Source: JANMES01 sp038329865 (GTDB taxonomy: Bacteria > Planctomycetota > Phycisphaerae > Tepidisphaerales > Tepidisphaeraceae). Taken from it: DNA of 64,000 nucleotides. The position numbers and the translations under genes were made by a program. The notes under the pieces are model-generated. The model saw only the letters and a program-made list of their open reading frames with translations. It ran no database searches and was not told the origin of the DNA. The stretch spans positions 1 to 64,000 of the forward strand of contig JBBQNK010000014.1 in NCBI GenBank assembly GCA_038329865.1, given 5' to 3'. Positions 1 through 8,326 of the stretch are shown one piece after another. Position 1 is the first letter of the stretch. Each line of letters begins with the position of its first letter.

Positions 1-140
1 AAGAGTACAATGAGGAACGTCCTCACGGCTCGCTGGGCAACCTGGCCCCGCGCGAGTTCGCAAGACTGAGCCAGGGTAACCGGGCCGAATCGAAGCCGGC
101 TTTTCACATTTAGGTTGGACCAGAGTTGGGGAGAGGGTCA
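1..140 (+). mobile_element. 3' end of an IS3-like insertion sequence (partial)
   Basis: The window opens inside a transposase reading frame that stops at 111-113. About 25 bases after the stop comes a stretch ending GAGAGGGTCA at 131-140. Read from outside inwards it starts TGACCCTCTCCCC, which resembles the TG...-starting terminal inverted repeats of IS3-family elements. The left end lies outside the window, so the terminal repeat and target duplication cannot be confirmed; the exact end near 140 is inference. Confidence 0.45.
3..113 (+). CDS. IS3-family transposase (OrfB/integrase), C-terminal fragment
   Basis: Only the last 36 codons are visible, entering from outside the window. The motif YNEERPHGSLGNLAPREFA is the classic C-terminal signature of the DDE (rve) integrase domain of IS3-family transposases: the conserved YN..RPH.SL.G..P..F block that follows the catalytic glutamate. 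The protein would catalyse cut-out and paste-in of the element. It lies directly upstream of a DNA ligase remnant, which fits insertion of the element into or next to ligA. Confidence 0.8.
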   Translation, partial: EYNEERPHGSLGNLAPREFARLSQGNRAESKPAFHI

Positions 141-268
141 ATCTAACAAACTTTTCTCATTATCCGTGGATCAGTTCTTGGGGAGAACGTCAGATCAGGA
201 TCGTCTCAGAAGTGCATTGGTCTACCAGTGTTTGTCCGATCGTCCAGACCACTGCGAGTCGCAGCAAA

Positions 269-610
269 ATGGGACTCAATGTTGCAGCAACCGTTGATGG
301 GCGGAATGAAGGAACGGTAAAGTCGCCGGATGTCCAAATCTCGCCAAATGGACCCGCCGGCGAGCAGCCGCTCGCGGGCCAGACGTTTGTCGTCACCGGC
401 ACGCTCGAAAAATTCGATCGGCCGGAGATCGAAGCCCTCATCGTTAAGCTCGGCGGCAAGGCCAGCGGGAGCGTGAGCAAGAAGGCGTCCTTCCTCATTG
501 CCGGCGAAAATGCAGGCAGCAAGCTCGCCAAGGCCAAGGAACTGGGCGTGTCGGTGCTGACCGAGGCGGAGTTCATTAAGAAATTTGGAACCGCGGATGA
601 ATGCAGATGA
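269..610 (+). pseudogene. ligA: NAD-dependent DNA ligase LigA, C-terminal BRCT remnant
   Basis: From about 365 the frame encodes a BRCT domain with the LigA-type signature PLAGQTFVVTGTLEKF, then IEALIVKLGGKASGSVSKK, LIAGENAGSKLAKAKELG and a final LTEAEFIKKFG. LigA is normally about 650-700 residues with adenylation, OB, zinc-finger and HhH domains before BRCT. None of these is encoded upstream, where sequence before about 269 does not resemble LigA in any frame and the IS3 element ends near 140. The stop codon (608-610) lies inside a hairpin repeat (589-665). This is a truncated fragment, or the tail of a ligase broken by the insertion; a functional ligA should exist elsewhere. Confidence 0.7.
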
Positions 611-665
611 ACGCGGATTTAGAAAATTCAAATCAGTCTGCGTTCATCTGCGTCCATCTGCGGTT
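589..665. repeat. Long inverted repeat with tandem-word arms (GATGAACGCAGAT type)
   Basis: Left arm 589-620 and right arm 629-665 are near-complementary and are built from repeats of a 'gatgaa/gcagatgaacgcg' word; the loop is only about 8 nt. It overlaps the last codons and stop of the ligase remnant and ends just before the WYL-like gene. It lacks a T-run, so it is not a canonical terminator. It belongs with the similar elements at 1253, 16546, 17748, 23779 and 36931. Confidence 0.8.
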
Positions 666-679
666 ACAATCCGCTCCAA

Positions 680-1249
680 ATGGATCCTCTTCCCAAAATG
701 ATCGAACTCGCGATGGCCCACCGCGTGGTGCGGATGACTTATCGCAAGGCCTGCGAGGAAGATCCGACGGATCGCATCGTCGAGCCGTACCGCACGTCGC
801 ACAACGACAAATCGCTGATCATCCAATGCTGGCAGGCCGCCCCGGTGGCGGTGGACGGCGCGCAGTGGCGGTGGTTCCGGGCCGACCGAATCCTCAAAGT
901 CACCGACGGCGGGCAGAATTTTATTCCGCGATTGAAGATCAATCTCTCGATCGATGAAGTCCAGCAATTCTCCAAAGAGCGCGAACGCGAATCCGCCGCC
1001 GAGGCGGTCGACAAATACTTCCGCTACGTCGAAAGCGCGATCATGGATAAGGTGTTGACGGACGAGGAAATGTGCGTTGCCAAAGAACTGGCGATGGGCG
1101 TCGAGCCGGGGCGGCTGAAGGTGATTCACGCCCACATCTACATCAGCGTGCTGAACGAGTTGCTCGTGGATGGAGAGTTGACGTCGAAGGAAGAAAAATA
1201 CCTGGGGACGGTGAAGAAGGCGCTGGGCGAATTGGGATGGTCGCCGTAG
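680..1249 (+). CDS. WYL-domain-like protein of unknown function
   Basis: 189 residues. The N-terminal half resembles a WYL ligand-sensing fold: RVVRMTYRKA, then DRIVEPYRTSHNDKSLIIQCW and WRWFRADRILKV, which mirror the strand pattern of WYL domains (Y-R, R-x-V-x-P, F-R-x-D-R-I). There is no helix-turn-helix at the N terminus, so it is not a complete WYL regulator. The C-terminal half (about 100-189) is helical, charged and TerB-like in feel (MDKVLTDEE, LVDGELTSKEEKYL), but I would not call it TerB. It lies between two hairpin repeats, convergent with glmM. Role unknown; nucleic-acid-linked regulation is a guess. Confidence 0.75.
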   Translation: MDPLPKMIELAMAHRVVRMTYRKACEEDPTDRIVEPYRTSHNDKSLIIQCWQAAPVAVDGAQWRWFRADRILKVTDGGQNFIPRLKINLSIDEVQQFSKERERESAAEAVDKYFRYVESAIMDKVLTDEEMCVAKELAMGVEPGRLKVIHAHIYISVLNELLVDGELTSKEEKYLGTVKKALGELGWSP

Positions 1250-1252
1250 AAA

Positions 1253-1340
1253 AATGCACATTGCAGAATGCAAAATGCAAATTGAAAATGCGGACTAATC
1301 CTGTCTTCATTTTGCAATTTGCATTCTGCAATTTGCATTT
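1253..1340. repeat. Long inverted repeat with tandem-word arms (ATGCAGAATGC type)
   Basis: Left arm about 1253-1290 repeats the words 'ttgcagaatgc/aaatgcaaattg', and the right arm about 1308-1340 is its complement. It fills nearly the whole gap between the convergent WYL-like gene and glmM, ending two bases before the glmM stop. It may act as a bidirectional transcription barrier, but no clean T-run is present. A second copy with the same word lies at 23779-23847. Confidence 0.85.
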
Positions 1341-1341
1341 C

Positions 1342-2712
1342 TTACTTCAACGTTTGATCGACGACGCGCTGCACCGCCGCGATCTTTTCCTCTGCCACCG
1401 CCTTCGTCGGGGCCTCGGCGATGATTCGCATGATCGGCTCGGTGTTGCTCGGGCGGGCGTGGACCCAGCTGTCGGGCCAATCGATGCGAATGCCGTCCTG
1501 CAGGTCCACCTTCTCTGTACTGAATGCTTTCACCAGCGCGGCCACGGCGCGGTCGGCATCTTCGCGCTTGCAGGTGAACTTGGTTTTCATGATTTCATAC
1601 CGCGGCAGGCTGGCCACCAGTTGGCTGATTGATTTGCCGGTCTCGGCCATCAACTGCAGCACGTACGCCATGCCGACTAGGCTATCGCGGCCGGGGACGA
1701 TTCGCAGGTCGATCACGCCGCCGTTGCCTTCGCCGCCGATGGTGGCGCCTTCGCGGATCATGCCTTGGACGACGTTGGCCTCGCCGACCATGGTGCGGAC
1801 GACGCGCCCGCCATGCTGGGCGGCGATGTCGTCGAGCATGCGGCTGGTGGAAAGGTTCGCCGCCGTCACGCCGCCGGGCTTTTTCGAGAGGATGAACTTC
1901 GCCGCGAGCGCGAGGGAATATTCTTCGCCGATGTAGACGCCGTTTTCGTCGACGATGGCGAGGCGGTCGGCGTCGGGATCTTGTGCGAAACCGACGGCCG
2001 CCTTCTGGCGTTTTACTTCGTCGGCCAAGCCTGTGAGATTCGCGGCCGTCGGTTCCGGCTCGTGAGGGAATTGGCCGTTGGGCGTGGCGTTCAGATGCAC
2101 AACGGCGCAGCCGAGCTTGTTGAGCAGCGTGGCTGTCGCGACACAGCCGGCGCCGTTCACGCTGTCGAGCACCACCTTGTATCGCTTGGTGGAAACGCCG
2201 AGCACGTCGATATGAGTCAGCACCCGCTTTACGTGGATCGCGTGCGTCTCGCTGTTCTTCGTCGGCGGGATGAGCGATTGCACCCGCACGTAATCGCAAG
2301 CGCCCGCAAGGTAGAGTTCCTTAATTGCCGCAGCATCAGCCGGCGGCGGGGCGATGGCTTCGCGGTTGAGAAACTTCAGGCCGTTCCATTCGATCGGGTT
2401 GTGCGATGCGGTGACGATCATCCCCGCATCGGCGGAAAGATGTTTGACCATCATCGCCACGCCGGGCGTGGTAACGATGTCAAGATCGACCACCTCAACG
2501 CCGCTGGCGACGAGGGCGGAAACGGCGGCGTCGCGCACCCAAAACCCGCTGGGTCGCGAATCTCGGCCGATCACTACTTTCAGCGCCTTCCCCGGCGTCT
2601 GCTTCTTCAGCCAGACCGCGAACGCGGCCACCATCTGGTTGACGACCACGGGCGTGAGCGTTCCGCCGATGGTGCCGCGCATGCCTGAAACGCCGATCAT
2701 GAGTGCTTCCAT
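1342..2712 (-). CDS. glmM: Phosphoglucosamine mutase
   Basis: 456 residues, normal family length. It interconverts glucosamine-6-phosphate and glucosamine-1-phosphate on the route to UDP-GlcNAc for peptidoglycan and lipid A. Phosphohexomutase landmarks are present: the N-terminal GVSGMRGTIG, the phosphoserine loop IVTASHNP with Ser103, the metal loop DPDADR at 245-250, a sugar-binding GEGNGG loop, and the C-terminal phosphate loop RPSNTEP. GlmM and other phosphohexomutases share these motifs, so the exact sugar is inferred from overall similarity. It is divergent from the membrane enzyme at 2808. Confidence 0.85.
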   Translation of the reverse strand: MEALMIGVSGMRGTIGGTLTPVVVNQMVAAFAVWLKKQTPGKALKVVIGRDSRPSGFWVRDAAVSALVASGVEVVDLDIVTTPGVAMMVKHLSADAGMIVTASHNPIEWNGLKFLNREAIAPPPADAAAIKELYLAGACDYVRVQSLIPPTKNSETHAIHVKRVLTHIDVLGVSTKRYKVVLDSVNGAGCVATATLLNKLGCAVVHLNATPNGQFPHEPEPTAANLTGLADEVKRQKAAVGFAQDPDADRLAIVDENGVYIGEEYSLALAAKFILSKKPGGVTAANLSTSRMLDDIAAQHGGRVVRTMVGEANVVQGMIREGATIGGEGNGGVIDLRIVPGRDSLVGMAYVLQLMAETGKSISQLVASLPRYEIMKTKFTCKREDADRAVAALVKAFSTEKVDLQDGIRIDWPDSWVHARPSNTEPIMRIIAEAPTKAVAEEKIAAVQRVVDQTLK

Positions 2713-2807
2713 GCGAATCCTTCCGTCAGCCCCGGTTTATCGCGTAGAGCGGCGGAAATGGCAACCGGCGGGCGATCCGGGTTGCATTGCCGCCTGTTCG
2801 CGAGAAA

Positions 2808-4994
2808 ATGCGCCTCGGGCCGCAACATTTCTGCGATTACGGCGTTACACAAGCGGGATGGCGGTCTCGAACGGTTGAGTCAGATCAGGAAAGTGGGTGC
2901 GGCATCGATACGTTTTCGCAATCGTCAAAGGGCGCTGATCTCCCGCCGCCGGAATTGCCCAAGCCTGTCTCGGTCGACCGCGAATCGTCGCTGGCGGCAT
3001 TGGCGGCGCTGGACGAGGGCGGCACGCCCAAGTGGGAATACGCCGCCGGTAACGAACGCAGCGCCCTGCCTCCTCGACTTCTCCCCGGCCTCGGCGATTC
3101 CGAATCACTTTCCTATCGGCTCGGCTGGCTTTTCGTCGCGGCGATCATTGTGGCGCTCGTGGCGAAGATGACGTTCGCCTTCTGGGCGCCGGCGCACGGC
3201 GGCGTCGACCAGAACGGCTACCTCATGGGCGGCCGGCAGTTCGCTCACACTCTTTCGACAAAATTCGTCCCCGAATCGCCGTACCAATACGTCGGCGATA
3301 TGTGGGTGATGATGGGAAAAGACGGCACGTACTTCCCGAAATATCCGCTCGGCATGCCGGTGCTTTACGCCATCATGCTCTGGATCGGCGGGGCCAAGCA
3401 CGGCACTACGTGGGCGTTCATGGTCAGCCCGGTTTCAATGATCATGGCAACGGCGGGGATGTTCTACGTCGCACGCGCGCTTGCTGGCTCATTTGCGGCA
3501 ACACTGGCGGCGATTTTGCTTGCCACGAGTCAGTTCACACTTGAACTGGCGAACAATCCCAACAGCCACTCGGCCTGCCTGGCGTTCGTGGTGTGGGGCA
3601 TGTTCTTTCTGCTGCGTTGGTGGCAGACGAACTCCATCTGGCGAGGCCTGCTCGCCGGCTTCCTGCTCGGCTATGCTTGTACGATTCGTTACACCGAAGG
3701 GCTGCTTTGCCTGCCGATTGCCCTCGCGGCCATCTGCTCGATTCGATGGACGAATTGGCGGACTTACATTCGAGCGTTTGTGCCGACGATGGGTTGGATC
3801 GTGCCGGTGGGATATCTTCTGCTCTTCAATCGAGTCGCGATGGGAAGTTGGACCGGTTACGATTCCACCAACGAGAGCGACGCGTTCACGTGGCACAAAT
3901 TTGTTGATACGTGGGAACAAGTCGTTCGCATGCTCAATGATCGCGGCATGGTCTTTACTCTGCCGCTTGGCCTTATCGGCATTGCGATGGTATTTCGCCG
4001 AAGCTGGCAGCTCGGCATTATGCTCGTGTTGTGGCTGATCCCCGGCGTGGCGCTTTACACGTCCTACTACTGGTCGCCGGATCGCGGGATGGCGTATGCG
4101 AGGTTCTTCGTCACGTTTTTACCGCCGTTGATTCTTGGGGCGGCGGTGCTGATTCGGTATGGTGTGAACGGCTCGGATGATTTCGGCATGCCGCGCCGAT
4201 CGGTCGTTGCGCCGATCGCCGCAGGGCTGGTCGTCGCGGCGGCGGCGGCGCTCGGGTTGTATCGCGCGACAATCGGGCTCGAAAACGGGCAGGCCATGTC
4301 GCGCGAAGCACTGATCAACCAGTACCGTCAGCAGGCCTCGCTCGCCACGGGCGGCGAAGAGATGGTCAAGCACATTCCGCCGGGCTCGCTGGTGTTCGGC
4401 GACGGGCCTCGCATGGCGGAAGGGTCGATGAACTACTGGGCCTTCATGGGCGATTGGCAGCTCTTCCAGTTCACGTCGTTCACCGGATCGTTCTCGCGCG
4501 CGTTCGCGATGGCGCAGGCCAAGGACCCGACCAATCCCAGCCCGCGGCAACTTCGCCGGATTGAATACGACGACTCCATTCGCAAGAACAAGTCGGCCGA
4601 CGCAATGATTCAGGACCAGCAGAAGCTGGTGACGGAAGCGTTTGCGAGCGGCAAGCGCGTTTTCATCGTCGCGATGCAGACCACAATCAACACCTACCAG
4701 CCGAAGTTCTTCCCGAGCAGCAAATACGTGCTGAATCAAATCTCCGGCTGGAACGATCAGGTCGAGCCGCAGTTCGGCATTGAACCGCCCAAGCCGGAGG
4801 ACAACCAGAACAATCGCGGATTCATGGGCGGTCGCGGCGGGCCGGGCGGGCAGGGCGGGCGCGGTAATCGCGGCCCCGGTGGACCGGGCGGACCCGGCGG
4901 TCAGCGCGGCGGCGGGGGATTCATGGACTGGACGCCCACCTCCTGGCGAATCGTCGAAGTCACGCCGAAGGAACCGGTCGCTTCCGTGCGATAG
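2808..4994 (+). CDS. GT-C-like polytopic membrane glycosyltransferase with Gly-rich tail
   Basis: About 728 residues. A cytoplasmic-looking N-terminal 100 residues (Pro/Glu-rich) precede roughly ten membrane helices from about residue 105. Between helices 1 and 2, residues after DQNGYLMGGRQFA resemble the first periplasmic loop of ArnT/PMT-type GT-C enzymes, which use polyprenyl-phosphate sugars; KDGTYFPKYPLGMP is also typical of these proteins. The last 180 residues are soluble, and residues about 674-704 form a Gly/Arg/Pro run (GGRGG, GPGGPGGPGG). The start is uncertain: an upstream TTG at 2787 is in frame, and ATG 2808 is chosen. Substrate unknown. It stands alone, divergent from glmM. Confidence 0.7.
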   Translation: MRLGPQHFCDYGVTQAGWRSRTVESDQESGCGIDTFSQSSKGADLPPPELPKPVSVDRESSLAALAALDEGGTPKWEYAAGNERSALPPRLLPGLGDSESLSYRLGWLFVAAIIVALVAKMTFAFWAPAHGGVDQNGYLMGGRQFAHTLSTKFVPESPYQYVGDMWVMMGKDGTYFPKYPLGMPVLYAIMLWIGGAKHGTTWAFMVSPVSMIMATAGMFYVARALAGSFAATLAAILLATSQFTLELANNPNSHSACLAFVVWGMFFLLRWWQTNSIWRGLLAGFLLGYACTIRYTEGLLCLPIALAAICSIRWTNWRTYIRAFVPTMGWIVPVGYLLLFNRVAMGSWTGYDSTNESDAFTWHKFVDTWEQVVRMLNDRGMVFTLPLGLIGIAMVFRRSWQLGIMLVLWLIPGVALYTSYYWSPDRGMAYARFFVTFLPPLILGAAVLIRYGVNGSDDFGMPRRSVVAPIAAGLVVAAAAALGLYRATIGLENGQAMSREALINQYRQQASLATGGEEMVKHIPPGSLVFGDGPRMAEGSMNYWAFMGDWQLFQFTSFTGSFSRAFAMAQAKDPTNPSPRQLRRIEYDDSIRKNKSADAMIQDQQKLVTEAFASGKRVFIVAMQTTINTYQPKFFPSSKYVLNQISGWNDQVEPQFGIEPPKPEDNQNNRGFMGGRGGPGGQGGRGNRGPGGPGGPGGQRGGGGFMDWTPTSWRIVEVTPKEPVASVR

Positions 4995-5074
4995 AATTTT
5001 CTCTCCGGCGACAGAACGGTCCGCCTTCTCCATCAAATTGCAAATCCCCTCGTTCCGCGCACAATACGCCTCTC

Positions 5075-6043
5075 ATGGCCGTTCAGAATCAACTCAATTC
5101 GCGCCTGCCTGAAGTCGTACAATCGCTGGTCGCCAGCATCACGGCATTGCCGTCGATGAAGCATCTGGATCGCGTTTACCTGCCCAGCCGAGATGTTATC
5201 ATCGCCTCCATCGACCAGCTCCGCGAGCTGATCTTCCCCGGCTACTTCGGCAAGCAGGGGCTCACTAGCCAGAACATCACCTACCGTGTCGGCGAACTGG
5301 TGATCGAGCTGACCGACATGCTCTTCGAGCAGATCCGCTGCTGCCTGCGTTACCGCCTGAGCATCCCGGCGAATCAGGCGGAAACCGACGAGCGCTGCGA
5401 AGAGTGCGACCACGAGGCGACGCGGATCGTGCAGGAATTTTTCAAGCGACTGCCTGCCGTGCGTGATGTTCTCGCGACCGACGTGCAGGCCGCGTTTGAA
5501 GCCGACCCGGCGGCGCAGAGTACCGACGAAACGATCTTCTGCTACCCCGGCCTTTACACGATTTTCGTGCAGCGGATGGCGCACGAATTTTACGACATGC
5601 AAGTGCCGCTGCTTCCGCGCATCATGACCGAGCACGCGCACTCGCTGACGGGTATCGATATCCACCCCGGCGCCAAGCTCGGCCGAAGCTTTTTCATCGA
5701 TCACGGCACGGGCGTGGTCATCGGCGAGACGACGGAAATCGGCAATAACGTGAAGATCTACCAGGGCGTCACCCTCGGCGCCGTCGCCCCGCAGTTCGGC
5801 CAGCAGTTGCGGGGGACCAAGCGTCACCCGACGATTGAAGACGACGTGATCATCTATGCCGGTGCTACCATCCTTGGGGGCGAAACAGTTATCGGCAAGG
5901 GCGCGTTGATTGGCGGCAACGTGTTTATCACCCAGAGCGTTCCGCCGATGAATCGCGTCACCGCCGAGCCGCCCAAGCTGATGTACCGCGAACGCGGCGG
6001 GAAAAAGAAGCAGAAGCCCGATTTGCTCGATTTCCAAATCTAA
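5075..6043 (+). CDS. cysE: Serine O-acetyltransferase (EpsC/CysE type)
   Basis: 322 residues. It transfers acetyl from acetyl-CoA to serine, the first step of cysteine synthesis. The N-terminal helical domain (1-190) is followed by a left-handed beta-helix with hexapeptide repeats from about residue 195: GIDIHPGAKLG, FFIDHGTGVVIGE (catalytic His in DHGTG), NVKIYQGVTLGA and RHPTIEDDVIIYAGATILGG. The longer N-terminal region, with two CxxC-like cysteine groups (CCLRYR and CEECD), matches the larger EpsC/SAT form rather than E. coli CysE. No cysK is adjacent. The ATG follows shortly after the end of the upstream membrane gene. Confidence 0.9.
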   Translation: MAVQNQLNSRLPEVVQSLVASITALPSMKHLDRVYLPSRDVIIASIDQLRELIFPGYFGKQGLTSQNITYRVGELVIELTDMLFEQIRCCLRYRLSIPANQAETDERCEECDHEATRIVQEFFKRLPAVRDVLATDVQAAFEADPAAQSTDETIFCYPGLYTIFVQRMAHEFYDMQVPLLPRIMTEHAHSLTGIDIHPGAKLGRSFFIDHGTGVVIGETTEIGNNVKIYQGVTLGAVAPQFGQQLRGTKRHPTIEDDVIIYAGATILGGETVIGKGALIGGNVFITQSVPPMNRVTAEPPKLMYRERGGKKKQKPDLLDFQI

Positions 6044-6155
6044 ACAGCGTGGTCGCGGCGACTCATGTGGTGATGCGGCAAAACATCATCCGGCATAATC
6101 GGACACCCGGATTTGCCCGTGACCGGCGTGGCACGACGTTTGTTAAGTGTGATTC

Positions 6156-6488
6156 ATGCGAGTGGGAATCACTATCATAGCGTTGTCTTTCCTGATGATC
6201 GGTTGCACGAGCAAGGCGCCGTCGGCGTCGTCGCTGCGTCAGGAATCTGAGCTGCATTACGTCGACGGACGGGCTACGCCGCTGGCGTATGATCCGCCGG
6301 TCACGCAGGGCAATCCGCACCTGAACCTGAACCGCGATGCGCGTGAAGCGTCGGCGTTCGTCGGGTTCGATCAGAGCGTCACCACGGTCTTCTACGTTCG
6401 GTCTGATGATCAGCAGAACGACACACACCGCGCCGACCGCTTCGAACGTCGGGCGATCAGCGAGCAGTTCGGAACCAGCGTGCGGTAA
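6156..6488 (+). CDS. Small putative lipoprotein
   Basis: 110 residues. MRVGITIIALSFLMIGC is a typical lipoprotein signal peptide with the lipobox MIGC, so Cys17 should be lipidated. The mature part is short, polar and without a recognisable domain (LHYVDGRATPLAYDPP, then a charged tail). It stands alone between cysE and the HU-like gene, with intergenic space on both sides. No function can be assigned; the signal peptide is the main evidence that it is a real gene. Confidence 0.6.
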   Translation: MRVGITIIALSFLMIGCTSKAPSASSLRQESELHYVDGRATPLAYDPPVTQGNPHLNLNRDAREASAFVGFDQSVTTVFYVRSDDQQNDTHRADRFERRAISEQFGTSVR

Positions 6489-6608
6489 CGGCCGGCCTGG
6501 TGCACGGGTCGATTCCGACCCGCGCAACCCGCCGGTGGGGCGAATACAAGACATTTCTAGCATTTACGACACTAAATCCGACAGATTAAGCCTTTGCGTG
6601 CATTTCCC

Positions 6609-6637
6609 TTGAATTTCCCTCGGCTCATAGTCACAAT
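6609..6637 (+). promoter_or_regulatory. Candidate sigma70-type promoter for the HU-like gene
   Basis: TTGAAT at 6609-6614 and CACAAT at 6632-6637 are separated by 17 bases, the optimal spacing for housekeeping promoters. They lie 50-78 bases upstream of the ATG at 6687. The GAGGGA ribosome site is about six bases before that ATG. The match is by eye only. Confidence 0.35.
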
Positions 6638-6686
6638 AGCCTAAGTCCGTTTCCCATCGCGTTTTAAGAGCCTATTCGAGGGATAT

Positions 6687-7067
6687 ATGGCTACGATCAC
6701 CAAAAAAGAACTTATCGATCGCATCGCCGAGCGTACTGAGCAGAGGCGCGTCAACGTCAAACGCGTGATCCAGCAGTTCCTCGACGAAATCGTCATGGAG
6801 CTCGGCCGAGATAACCGGTTGGAGTTCCGCGACTTCGGCGTCTTTGAAACCAAGATGCGAAAGGCGCGCCGGGCCCAGAACCCGAAGACGCTTGAGCCTG
6901 TGGCCGTCCCCGAAAAGCGAACCGTGAAATTCAAGATCGGCCGACTGATGAAGGCCAAGCTCGGCGAGTTGACCGGATCGCCCGTTGACGACGAAGCCGG
7001 CGATGTCGCCGACATGGCCGACAATTCTCCCGATGACGACGGTGACGGAACCGACGGCCCGCATTAA
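6687..7067 (+). CDS. HU/IHF-family DNA-binding protein with acidic tail
   Basis: 126 residues. Residues 1-95 follow the bacterial histone-like fold: TKKELIDRIAER, a dimerising helix pair, FRDFGVFETKMRKARRAQNPKT (beta-arm region; HU normally has GFG.F..R.R..R.G.NP.T) and VKFKIGR.MK at the end. This family bends and compacts DNA. Residues 97-126 are an added strongly acidic tail (DDEAGDVADMADN, DDDGDG), not part of standard HU, which may tune DNA binding. A good GAGGGA ribosome site precedes the ATG. Single gene followed by a small hairpin. Confidence 0.88.
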   Translation: MATITKKELIDRIAERTEQRRVNVKRVIQQFLDEIVMELGRDNRLEFRDFGVFETKMRKARRAQNPKTLEPVAVPEKRTVKFKIGRLMKAKLGELTGSPVDDEAGDVADMADNSPDDDGDGTDGPH

Positions 7068-7072
7068 ACCGG

Positions 7073-7094
7073 GCTAGCCGCTTCAGCGGCTAGC
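7073..7094. repeat. Short perfect hairpin containing CCGCTTCAGCGG
   Basis: GCTAGCCGC (7073-7081) pairs with GCGGCTAGC (7086-7094) around TTCA. The core CCGCTTCAGCGG is the reverse complement of the core of two intragenic elements at 14000-14013 and 45505-45518, suggesting a dispersed REP-like family. There is no T-run; it lies between the HU-like gene and bioF. Confidence 0.6.
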
Positions 7095-7129
7095 ATCATC
7101 CGTCCGCCTAAACTTCAGAAATCTCCCCC

Positions 7130-8326
7130 ATGAACTCCGCCGACTGGCAGGCGCTGCTCCAGTCTGATCTTTCGCGACGCCGCGAGGAGAATCTGCTCCG
7201 CGCCCGCCGAGAGTTCACGCCGGTCGATTCGACGCACGTTGAGTTCGAAGGAAAGCGATACGTCAATTTCGCGTCGAACAATTATCTCGGACTGACGCAC
7301 CATCCCAAGATCATCGCGGCGATGCAGGCGTCGCTCACAACTGAAGGCTCGGGGTCCGGCGCGGCTGGGCTGATCTCCGGCTACACCGCCGCGCACGCCG
7401 CGGCTGAGAGACGCATCGCGAATTGGAAGGGCACCGAATCGGCCGTCCTGCTGCCGAGCGGCTACCAGGCGAATCATGCAGCCGTTCAAACCCTCGCCGC
7501 CACGGCGGGGCACGCGGGTAAAACGATCCGCTTCCTGCTCGACAAATTGTGTCACGCGTCACTGCTCGATGCTGTGCGCGGCAGCGGTGCGGAGTTCCGG
7601 GTTTTTCCGCACAACCAATTGGCCAAGCTTGAGCGACTTCTTGAATCGCCGGCGTGCGACCAGATCCAGGTCGTCGTCACCGAATCGATCTTCAGCATGG
7701 ACGGCGACGCCTGCGATCTCCGCGGGCTCGCAGCACTCAAGCAGCGGCGGGATTTCCTGTTGCTGCTCGACGAAGCACACGGCGCCGGCGTGTACGGCAA
7801 GAACGGCTCCGGCTACGCCAACGAGTTGGGATTGCCGGCGACGGCCGATGTCGTGATCGCCACGCTCTCCAAGGCCGCCGGTGTGGTCGGCGGGGCGGTG
7901 TGCGGGTCGACGGCGTTCGGGCAGGCGGTGATCAATCACGGGCGGGCGTACATTTATTCGACCGCCATTCCCGCCGCGGTTGCCGCGGGGGCGGCGGCGA
8001 GCATCGCCGTCATGCGCGACGAACCGCAACGGCAGGCGCGCGTACGGTCGCTTGCGCGGCGCGTTCGTGATGAGTTGTCGCGACAAGGCGTCAATCTCCC
8101 GCCGGGCGATTCGCCGATCGTGCCGGTGATCGTGGGTACGGAATCCGCGGCGCTGGGCGCAGCCGTTCTTCTTCGCGACGAAGGATTGATGGTCATCGCC
8201 GTTCGCCCGCCGACCGTACCGCGCGGCAGCAGTCGGTTGCGCGTAACGCTTTCGTGCGATCATTCAGATGAAGAGGTTGAGAAACTGATCCGGCTATTGA
8301 GCGAGATCGCGAAACAGACGGGATGA
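7130..8326 (+). CDS. bioF: 8-amino-7-oxononanoate synthase
   Basis: 398 residues, usual length. This PLP enzyme condenses pimeloyl-ACP (or -CoA) with alanine in biotin synthesis. Landmarks of the alpha-oxoamine synthase family: NNYLGLTHHPK near 50, GSGSGAAGLISG at 73-84, the PLP ring-binding LLLDEAHGAGVYG at 211-223 and the Schiff-base lysine in IATLSKAAG (Lys248). KBL (2-amino-3-ketobutyrate CoA ligase) and other family members share the fold. The BioF call is supported by bioD at 33704 in the same window, though not adjacent. It is convergent with the sigma-factor pair and its stop abuts theirs. Confidence 0.82.
   Translation: MNSADWQALLQSDLSRRREENLLRARREFTPVDSTHVEFEGKRYVNFASNNYLGLTHHPKIIAAMQASLTTEGSGSGAAGLISGYTAAHAAAERRIANWKGTESAVLLPSGYQANHAAVQTLAATAGHAGKTIRFLLDKLCHASLLDAVRGSGAEFRVFPHNQLAKLERLLESPACDQIQVVVTESIFSMDGDACDLRGLAALKQRRDFLLLLDEAHGAGVYGKNGSGYANELGLPATADVVIATLSKAAGVVGGAVCGSTAFGQAVINHGRAYIYSTAIPAAVAAGAAASIAVMRDEPQRQARVRSLARRVRDELSRQGVNLPPGDSPIVPVIVGTESAALGAAVLLRDEGLMVIAVRPPTVPRGSSRLRVTLSCDHSDEEVEKLIRLLSEIAKQTG

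Noticed and set aside
115..297. 60-codon plus-strand frame after the transposase
   Set aside because: Crosses the IS end, with no ribosome site and no family resemblance.
5033..6037. Long minus-strand frame opposite serine acetyltransferase
   Set aside because: A GC-rich codon shadow; the plus strand carries all conserved cysE motifs.
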